This document shows positions 21,881-28,579 of a stretch of 43,565 nt of DNA, piece after piece. Under the pieces are notes generated by a model. It was not told where the DNA came from and did no database searches. It was given only the letters and a program-made list of their open reading frames with translations. The first letter of the stretch is position 1; every line of letters begins with the position of its first letter. The stretch is from positions 1-43,565 of IMG/VR virus record IMGVR_UViG_3300037193_000189, one strand, 5' to 3'. The translations under genes and the position numbers were made by a program. The stretch is from a virus.

Positions 21881-23632
21881 TCAGGCTAGGGTCACGTCTG
21901 CGGTACCCTGACCAGTTGGCCGTAGTGCGCTGACAACTCGTAGGGACTCGTGGCCAAACTTGACGATGTTTTCGAACGTCTCAACGAAGGTCTGGTAGTC
22001 GTTAGCAGCGTTGAGCGTGCTGTCACGGACTAGACCTAGGTCTAGGGTTCCACCGTCCATGAAGGCGAAAGTGCCCTCAGCGAACAGGTACCAAACGATG
22101 CTTGCAGGGTAGTCCTGGATTACGGCACCATCGGTGAGTGCGGGGTAGTCCTGACCAGCCTCGCCATCAAGAGCCCAGGTAACGTTGACGTTACGGCTGC
22201 TGAACCACCGGTTGATCCGAGCATCGGCAATCTCAAAGATCTCCAGACCATCGCCCGGGTGCTGCATGATGATGTCAGCGCGGAGCATGTCTAGAACCCA
22301 GGTTGGGAAGATTGCCCGTAGCGGCTGAGCACCGGTCATACGGTGCCGGTTGCGGTAGGATGCAATTCCCCGGTCCAGAACGGTAAGAACCTCACGAACC
22401 GCGCCTACCCGCTGAGCAGGAGTTGTGGCGTCGGTTGAAAGTGCACCGATCTGGGTTAGAAGCTGCTGCTCAGCAACACGAGCGTGAGCGACAAGCGCAA
22501 GCTCATTGTGGCGGGCAACTAGCTCTGGGTAAGCCCTGGTCATCAGGTTACCAAAGGTCATGATCATTGTGATTGCCTGTGTGTCAACCACAACTTCCGG
22601 ACCTGGCTCTACCCGGAATGAAGGCTTACGAGGTGATACGAAAGGAGGTGTGGCGGTGGGGTCATCCGGGTCCAGAGCAGCGATGTCGTCTGCTACGGTC
22701 CAGATACCAACCACACCGTTAACGTCGTTCAGGGTCGGTGGCCGCATGAAGCGAACTCCACCGCGCTGGGTCACGAAGACCGGAAGCGAATCACGAACGG
22801 GACGCTCGGTGCTACCAACCATGTCGAACAGGTCGTAGCGAACCTCTTCCGGTGCGCCAAGACCACCGGCGGCAACGATGGCACGCGGGTTGGTAACGGC
22901 GGAAACCTTACGTAGGTTCTCCTCTGCGTTGTTCGGAGTAAGCCTTAGCTCCTCTGAAACACCCTCAAGAGTGGCAGAAGCAACAATCAACTTGTCACCG
23001 TCACCACCGCGTAGGCCGCGCATGGTCTCAATTCGGCGAGTCATTGCGGCTGCAATGTCGGCTGCTGAGGTTAGCTCAGAACCCATTGCGTAGCCAGGGA
23101 GGTCAGCACCTGCCCGAATTACAGTGGTGCGCGCGGTCTCGCGCGTCTGAGGGCTACGGCCCTCTGGTGACTCAGGCACTTCTGTTGCCTCCTTGCCTGC
23201 ATCGGCTGTAACGGACTCCTCAGCGGCGGGAGCCTCTTCTTCTGTCTTTGGCTCCTCCACCTGTAGCTCAGCGGATGCTTCAACCTCTGGGGTCTCTGCT
23301 GGTGCTTCTGCGGCAGGTTCGGGGGTTTCGGAAGCTAGCTCAGCCTCTGCCTTCTCCTCAGCGGGAGCGGTAGCGGCTGCCTTGAAGTTGGCTAGCTTTG
23401 CGGAGAAGTCATTGCGCTTCTCCTGTGCCTCAGCGCGTCGTGCAACTTCTGCATCGTGTGCGTCAATGGCGTTTGCAAGCTCTTCCAGAACGGAAAGCTC
23501 AACAGGCTCTGCGTCTTCACCCTCAGGTGCAACAGCGCCGTCAATTTCGGAAAGAACCAGATCCCGTAGCTCTGCTAGTTCTGCATCACTCAGGGTCTCG
23601 ATTCGCCCTAGAAGTTCGCGAATGCGATCCAT
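21881..23632 (-). CDS. Major capsid protein with N-terminal scaffold domain
   Basis: The 583-residue protein has two parts. Residues 1 to about 165 are coiled coil followed by an Ala/Glu/Pro-rich acidic stretch, the usual form of a fused scaffolding (delta) domain. The rest (about 175-583) is a capsid-like domain with IRAGADLPGYAMGSE, the E-loop region, LPVFVTQRGGVRF, and a long helix with HNELALVAHARVAEQQLL. ATHL-type late strands follow (RAIFPTWVLDMLRADI; YPASIVWYLFAEGTF). The maturation protease upstream would cut between the two parts after assembly. ATG 23632 has GGAG nine bases before it. The call rests on position, length and layout, and is strong. Confidence 0.88.
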   Translation of the reverse strand: MDRIRELLGRIETLSDAELAELRDLVLSEIDGAVAPEGEDAEPVELSVLEELANAIDAHDAEVARRAEAQEKRNDFSAKLANFKAAATAPAEEKAEAELASETPEPAAEAPAETPEVEASAELQVEEPKTEEEAPAAEESVTADAGKEATEVPESPEGRSPQTRETARTTVIRAGADLPGYAMGSELTSAADIAAAMTRRIETMRGLRGGDGDKLIVASATLEGVSEELRLTPNNAEENLRKVSAVTNPRAIVAAGGLGAPEEVRYDLFDMVGSTERPVRDSLPVFVTQRGGVRFMRPPTLNDVNGVVGIWTVADDIAALDPDDPTATPPFVSPRKPSFRVEPGPEVVVDTQAITMIMTFGNLMTRAYPELVARHNELALVAHARVAEQQLLTQIGALSTDATTPAQRVGAVREVLTVLDRGIASYRNRHRMTGAQPLRAIFPTWVLDMLRADIIMQHPGDGLEIFEIADARINRWFSSRNVNVTWALDGEAGQDYPALTDGAVIQDYPASIVWYLFAEGTFAFMDGGTLDLGLVRDSTLNAANDYQTFVETFENIVKFGHESLRVVSALRPTGQGTADVTLA

Positions 23633-23732
23633 AATACGTAGCTCCAGTGTTTATACAGTCTGTGTGAGTTGCAGAAACCGGCTACGGCGGACCGCACTCA
23701 ACATGAGGTTAGCAAACATCTAACTAAAGAAT

Positions 23733-23754
23733 ACCAAAACACTTAAATTTTGGT
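23733..23754 (-). terminator. Weak hairpin after the protease gene
   Basis: Arms of 7 bases (23733-23739 and 23748-23754) surround an 8-base loop, three bases past the protease stop. The stem has only three G-C pairs, and ATTCTTTAG follows on the minus strand. It lies in the 124-base gap before the capsid gene, which also holds TATAAA at about 23650 without a good -35. This could be a weak attenuator or RNA-processing site; a capsid-specific promoter in this gap is not excluded. Confidence 0.3.
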
Positions 23755-23756
23755 GG

Positions 23757-25157
23757 TTAGCGGCCTAGCCGCTGGTTGATTCGGGACAGAAGTGCATTGC
23801 GCTTTTCTGCTTCACGCTCCGCTTCTAGAGCGGCAATACGTGATTCGAGAGAAGCGATGATTCCCGGAACGGTGATACGGTCCGGGTGGTACAACTCAGT
23901 ACCGGCGGCAACCAGTGCTAGTGGCTCACCAGCGGCAACCAGGGTGCGCGGACGCTGTACAGGGAAGCCAGGAGTGTTCACCTGGCAGACGGCAACTAGC
24001 TCTAGCTTGCCGTTCACCTGTCGCCAGTCTCCGGATGGTTCAGAGGCGCGGAACGCCCTGACCTGGAAATCTGTGATGTCTGGACGCATGGCACCTGCAA
24101 CCCAGATACCAAACTCGTCCTCACCCGCTACCACATCGGCAACGGCTGAACGAGTGTCGTCATAGTGCGCCATCGCCTTCTCTGCGTTCATGTTGAGCGC
24201 GGCGTGGCCACCTGTTAGAGTGAGCTGTCCGGTAAAGACATCCACACCCTCAGAGGTGCGAACGGGACGGCGGTTGAAGTACGCGTAGTTGCTTTCAGAG
24301 CGTGGAGGCTTGATCGCAGGGTTACCAAGATGTGACGTACCCCACGTTGCGATGTGACCGAATACGCGTCCATCTTCTGTGACCTGAAGGCGAGTAGGCT
24401 GGGTGAAACCGGGGTCCGTGAACCAATCCTTGGTTGGGTGGAGCGGACCAGCAGAGGCTAGAATGACCTCCTGCTCACCCTCTTCCGTCACAAACTCAAT
24501 AGTTGCCTCCTGGAAAGCAGGCTTGGCAACCAGGGTGGCAGCAACTAGACGGCCGTGGTTGATAACAATGTTCTCGCTACCGTCATCATCTACCGAAAGC
24601 TCAGCCTCAAACTGGTCAATGTCTCCCGACACACCAGTAAGGAACTTCTCCTTCACCTGACGTGCAGCCTCTACCGCATCCTCGTGTGTATCGAACACAC
24701 CTTCTGCGTTACCGAGACCACCAGTCTCTAGCCGCTCAATGTGCGTAATCTTTCCAACCGTAACGGCACCATCGTGGCCCTGAGCAGTGGTCTTCTGCCA
24801 CATCAGGGGCATAGGTGGCTCCTTGAATTCAAGGGCACCCTGGGTGAAAGAGCGACGGTCGCCAGAAGGGATACCCTCTGGAATCACAATCGGAATGCGG
24901 AACCGACGACCGGCACCCTCAGGAAGAGTCTCAGCCGCTGGTGGTGCTGCTTCATCAACAGCCGCCGCAACAATCGTCTGAAGGGTCTTCAGTGTGTCAA
25001 TCTGGGGTAGCTCTTCAGCGTCATTCGCTACCAATGTGCTGGATTCCCAGGCGTTACCGGAGAACTCTTCTACCGCACCATCCTTCACGCGGAAAGTCTC
25101 ATCCGTGCTGGGATTCCAGAAATACCGGTAGGTTTCGTCCCACGTAACTTCAGGCAT
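23757..25157 (-). CDS. Capsid maturation (prohead) protease
   Basis: The start is taken as ATG 25157 because GGAGG lies five bases upstream; the in-frame ATG at 25169 lacks such a site. The 466-residue protein contains the protease core at about residues 85-230: IPEGIPSGDRRSF, PLMWQ, GHDGAVTVGKI with a likely catalytic His, and LTGVSGDIDQ with a likely catalytic Ser. The C-terminal half (about 240-420) is an additional beta-rich domain, and the end is a coiled coil. It is longer than simple prohead proteases (about 200 residues). It should clip the scaffold from the capsid protein encoded next. The catalytic residues are my reading from the motif. Confidence 0.85.
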   Translation of the reverse strand: MPEVTWDETYRYFWNPSTDETFRVKDGAVEEFSGNAWESSTLVANDAEELPQIDTLKTLQTIVAAAVDEAAPPAAETLPEGAGRRFRIPIVIPEGIPSGDRRSFTQGALEFKEPPMPLMWQKTTAQGHDGAVTVGKITHIERLETGGLGNAEGVFDTHEDAVEAARQVKEKFLTGVSGDIDQFEAELSVDDDGSENIVINHGRLVAATLVAKPAFQEATIEFVTEEGEQEVILASAGPLHPTKDWFTDPGFTQPTRLQVTEDGRVFGHIATWGTSHLGNPAIKPPRSESNYAYFNRRPVRTSEGVDVFTGQLTLTGGHAALNMNAEKAMAHYDDTRSAVADVVAGEDEFGIWVAGAMRPDITDFQVRAFRASEPSGDWRQVNGKLELVAVCQVNTPGFPVQRPRTLVAAGEPLALVAAGTELYHPDRITVPGIIASLESRIAALEAEREAEKRNALLSRINQRLGR

Positions 25158-25210
25158 CTGGTCCTCCATAAATCATAAGGCTACAGCAAATTATACTTTG
25201 CAATGTGTTT

Positions 25211-26329
25211 TCAGTCGTTTCTACTGTCACCGGGCCAGTAACCGTATCGCTCGTGGAACCACTCTGCGGCAATCCGCTTAGCGTATTCGGGGTTGACATA
25301 CTTCTTGATGTGGCTGAATAGCTCTGTCCAAGAATTCCACTTGGCCAGACCCTCACCGTGCAGCCAGTACCGCTTTAGTTGATTGTCGTCATTAGCGAAA
25401 ACGGAGAACGCTGGTGCCTGCTCTTCCGGGATCTCCTGATCCTGAGCAGGAATTTCCTCGGCAGGCAACTCCTCCACCGACTCATCGGCAACAGGTGCAC
25501 CCAGCGGGAAGGACATCCGGTCACCAGCCATCACCAGGTAGACGTTCTCTACTGGCCACGGCTTCTCTCCACCAGCCGGAATCTCCGTGACCTGAGGAAG
25601 TCCGTAACGAACCGTCATGTGAGGTACAAAGTCGTGATCAGAGCCCAGTTCGATTCCCATACCGGTCAGCGTTTCAACGAGGATAGAGCGGAAAGCGGCA
25701 AGACCAACACAGTTGATGGAGTACCACTGAGGAGGTCCGTCCCCGTTGTCGACAAACCACCCTGCACCCTGTACGCTCGCCTCCATCGGCTCTGAAGCCA
25801 GCACAGCCGCAGCAATGGCGGTGGAGATCTCTGCACGCTTCTGAGCGTCAAAGTCGACAGCATCACCGAGATAGGCTAGGGTGACGTGCAGTTCTTCCAT
25901 CGGCTCATCTGTAGCCTTAGGACCGGCTAGAAGCTCAGCAATCTCCGGTGGCGGGTAGATGGCAATCATTGCACCAGGATGTACCTCTGTCTCTTCATCA
26001 CCGATGGCGGCTACAACCACCTTGCGCTGCCATGCTTCCGGCAACATGTCGACACGAGACAGAGCCTTACTACGTCGGGTGATCCAGCGCTGAGCCTTAC
26101 GCTTGTTCTCTGCGAACTCGTAGGCTTCCAGCGCGTAACGGAGATGAGTGGCATTCGGGATGGGGAAACTACCGTCACTCATCGCTACGCCACGGCGCAC
26201 CCACTCACGACGCTTGGCCAGTGACTGAAGCTCTCGTAGTGCAGGGTCGCTTGAGTGCTCGCCCAAACCAACGTTGGCTAGCTTGAGCATAGGTGTAGCG
26301 AGCAACCTAGCTCGCAATTCGTTGCTCAC
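25211..26329 (-). CDS. Head-associated 2H phosphoesterase (LigT-like)
   Basis: The 372-residue protein has three parts. At 52-72 is DGSFPIPNATHLRYALEAY, a segment found in phage head-protein families. The middle is a 2H phosphoesterase with both signatures, H148-V-T150-LAYLGD and H237-M-T239-VRYG. It is followed by a Pro/Glu linker. The end (about 315-365: LKRYWLHGEGLAKWN and AKRIAAEWFHERYGYWPG) resembles a terminal domain of actinophage head proteins. 2H enzymes cut or ligate 2'-5' or cyclic phosphodiesters. In a virion gene this could degrade cyclic nucleotide signals of immunity systems, as the 2H protein Acb1 of T4 does. That role is inferred. GTG 26329 has AAGGAG upstream and overlaps the previous gene by 23 bases. 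Confidence 0.82.
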   Translation of the reverse strand: MSNELRARLLATPMLKLANVGLGEHSSDPALRELQSLAKRREWVRRGVAMSDGSFPIPNATHLRYALEAYEFAENKRKAQRWITRRSKALSRVDMLPEAWQRKVVVAAIGDEETEVHPGAMIAIYPPPEIAELLAGPKATDEPMEELHVTLAYLGDAVDFDAQKRAEISTAIAAAVLASEPMEASVQGAGWFVDNGDGPPQWYSINCVGLAAFRSILVETLTGMGIELGSDHDFVPHMTVRYGLPQVTEIPAGGEKPWPVENVYLVMAGDRMSFPLGAPVADESVEELPAEEIPAQDQEIPEEQAPAFSVFANDDNQLKRYWLHGEGLAKWNSWTELFSHIKKYVNPEYAKRIAAEWFHERYGYWPGDSRND

Positions 26330-28370
26330 TACTTTCTCCTTGTGGTGGTCGTAGATGCTTCACCGCATCCCAGTTAGTACCAAGCATGATTTCTTTACCC
26401 GGCCACGTCCTGGCTCCTGGTGTGTAACCCAGGCGGGATAGCTCAAAAGGTGTCGGGTAGTAGTTTGGATTGTTTTCCATTAGACGGAACTCGGTGTTAA
26501 GGCGCGTAGCAACCTCAGTGTATCCGGCATCTTCTGCACGAGCGCGCAACCTACCGATATGCCGCATTGCCTCAGCCTGGTTCTTGTAGTCGAATCCAGC
26601 ACGAGCCCACGCGTATCCACCGACGTCGATATTAGCGAGAATAGAGACCTTATCGACTCCATCCCGGATAAACCAGTTCTCCTGGTTACGGTACAAATCG
26701 CTGGCAATACCCTGACCCTGGAATGACGGATCAATAGTGAGGTAGTCGTTGTGTACCTCTGTGACTCGGTTGAAGTCGTTGATATCGTCGAAATGGAACG
26801 TACGGGTGATCTCCCCGATGTGCCGTCCATCCGGGGTTGTGATCCTGCCGGAAAGCTGAACAGCGGTATCCATTCGAGATACGGTACGGAACTCCACCTT
26901 TGCACCGATCCTGCCCAGACCAGTTGGACCGTTGTAGGCAGCGTGGATAGCATCCTTGAGAGCCTGCCTGTCGTTACCCGACAAAGCTTGCTGTAGCAAC
27001 TCCAGTCGCGGACCAGGTGAAGCCGCGATGTCTGCCGCACGATCACCCCAGTCTGAGTAGTTCGCAGGGTCAAAGCCACTAGGTAGGAACTGCTCTGAGG
27101 TAACACCCTCGGAGTCTCCGTCTACAGCGGTGCTGTCAATGAAGATGACCTCACTGGAATGGATGACGTGGGGGCTAGGGTATCGCGCTTCTGGATTGAC
27201 GTAGGTGATAACTCCGGTATTGGGATTGATGTGAGAGATCTGCATCCGCTCACCGTTTACATCAATGAAGTCGTCAACCTCTAGCTTATGACCATCGGCA
27301 TCGGTGGCAGTTGCCGGGGCAGGATCCTCTACCTCAGCGTCATCCTCATCATCCCAACCAGGATCCACATCTCCAGGATCGTATTCGTAATCCTCGTCCA
27401 CATCCTCGTAGATGATTTCGTCCTCATCACCGTAAGCCGCCTCACGGTAACGCCTAATGCGTTCGTCAAGCTCACTGATGGTTGCTCCATCTTCATCAAA
27501 GCCAGCATTGACGAGACGTTCCCTGAGCTGTCCACCCAGGTAAACGGCTGCTTCATATGCCTGCCCATCCCCGGTTGACTCAGCCGCCTGTGACGCTTGC
27601 TCAAACTGCTCCTGGATGCCTACCACGTGATCTGGGATCTCAGGTTCGTCACCCTGTGGAGCGTTTCCGCCTTCTAGACGCTCCATCTCTGCGCTGTGAT
27701 GCCCTAGAAGCTCTCGCACCCGCACTACTCGGGAGTCCTCTGCGTCCATACCTGCACGCAGCATCTGAGCAAGGGTTGTGTTAAGCTCTCGTCCGGCAAT
27801 CGAGTGGTCTTCAAGGGATCCGGTCTGGTCGGCACGGCTGGATGCCCTCATAGCCACCTGTAGCTGAACCCGCACATGCTCTGGTAGCTTGGCCGCGTCT
27901 TCAGATGGTGGCTCTTCTGTGCCCTCTTCCGCCATGCGGTCAAGCTCTGGCACGCTATCGGAGTGCATCTCCTCTGTACGCGTCAGAGTTGAGGGGTCCA
28001 TGTCCTGATTGCTGTCCTCATGGTCAGGATGTCCCACCGTGATAGAGCCGTCAGCGTTGATGGACTTGATTTCATGGAATCCTGGTGCGTCGGTGTGGCC
28101 AACCATGTCACCGACGCTTGCCAAAGTACCGTCTCCGATGTATGCTGAACCCTCTGGTGGTTCTGCTACGGTCAATCGGTCGGTAGGAATGGTGCCTAGA
28201 CGTCCATCCGGAAGCTCAACCAGCGCTTCTGCTGGATCTCCTTCCAAACGCCCTGGCCTAAGCCCTCGAACCGTACCGATTAGACCTCCAGATACCCGGA
28301 CGTGAACGCCCTTTGTCACAAATCGACCACGCCAGTCCCGAGGATGCTCGTGTTCGCGCCAAATTGCCAT
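26307..28370 (-). CDS. Head-associated protein with GNAT-like domain
   Basis: The 687-residue product starts with EHPRDWRGRFVTKG, a motif common at the N termini of phage head and MuF-linked proteins. A long acidic middle follows (residues about 115-370, very rich in Asp and Glu), with a small beta domain near 365-420. Residues about 470-630 look like a GNAT acetyltransferase: LTIDPSFQGQGIASDLYR near 545-560 is the acetyl-CoA loop (Q-x2-G-x-G/A), and GGYAWARAGFDY near 585 matches the C-terminal GNAT strand/helix. It lies between the portal-MuF fusion and the 2H phosphoesterase, so it is probably in the head. The substrate is unknown. Alternatively the domain is structural only. Start and stop overlap both neighbours. 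Confidence 0.7.
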   Translation of the reverse strand: MAIWREHEHPRDWRGRFVTKGVHVRVSGGLIGTVRGLRPGRLEGDPAEALVELPDGRLGTIPTDRLTVAEPPEGSAYIGDGTLASVGDMVGHTDAPGFHEIKSINADGSITVGHPDHEDSNQDMDPSTLTRTEEMHSDSVPELDRMAEEGTEEPPSEDAAKLPEHVRVQLQVAMRASSRADQTGSLEDHSIAGRELNTTLAQMLRAGMDAEDSRVVRVRELLGHHSAEMERLEGGNAPQGDEPEIPDHVVGIQEQFEQASQAAESTGDGQAYEAAVYLGGQLRERLVNAGFDEDGATISELDERIRRYREAAYGDEDEIIYEDVDEDYEYDPGDVDPGWDDEDDAEVEDPAPATATDADGHKLEVDDFIDVNGERMQISHINPNTGVITYVNPEARYPSPHVIHSSEVIFIDSTAVDGDSEGVTSEQFLPSGFDPANYSDWGDRAADIAASPGPRLELLQQALSGNDRQALKDAIHAAYNGPTGLGRIGAKVEFRTVSRMDTAVQLSGRITTPDGRHIGEITRTFHFDDINDFNRVTEVHNDYLTIDPSFQGQGIASDLYRNQENWFIRDGVDKVSILANIDVGGYAWARAGFDYKNQAEAMRHIGRLRARAEDAGYTEVATRLNTEFRLMENNPNYYPTPFELSRLGYTPGARTWPGKEIMLGTNWDAVKHLRPPQGESSEQRIAS

Positions 28371-28579
28371 CAGAAATCCTCGGAATCAATGATTTCAGCA
28401 GCCTTGCTCTGGAATTCTGCTTCAATTTCCGGCCGAGGGTCAAAATCCACGTGCCATACGTTGTAATCACCCGACTCCGGACGTGATTCAGGGTTGAATT
28501 CGTCCGTATCTACGTTGGCCTTGACCCACTTGTAGTGCAGTTCGGCGAGATCTCGCAGCATTTCAAACCGGTTGCTCAT
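28370..28579 (-). CDS. Small acidic protein, 69 aa
   Basis: It starts ATGA-overlapped with the portal stop and its TGA shares a base with the next ATG (TGATG), so it lies exactly between two large genes. The product has an N-terminal helix with Lys/Trp/His, then an acidic half with many Asp and Glu, ending SEDF. No family is recognised. Its place next to the portal and GNAT-like protein suggests a head role or an assembly partner. Confidence 0.75.
   Translation of the reverse strand: MSNRFEMLRDLAELHYKWVKANVDTDEFNPESRPESGDYNVWHVDFDPRPEIEAEFQSKAAEIIDSEDF

Noticed and set aside
26480-27106. 208-codon minus-strand frame within the GNAT-like gene
   Set aside because: It is in a different frame of a gene with clear domain content. 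The Ser/Arg/Thr-rich product looks like a frame shadow.
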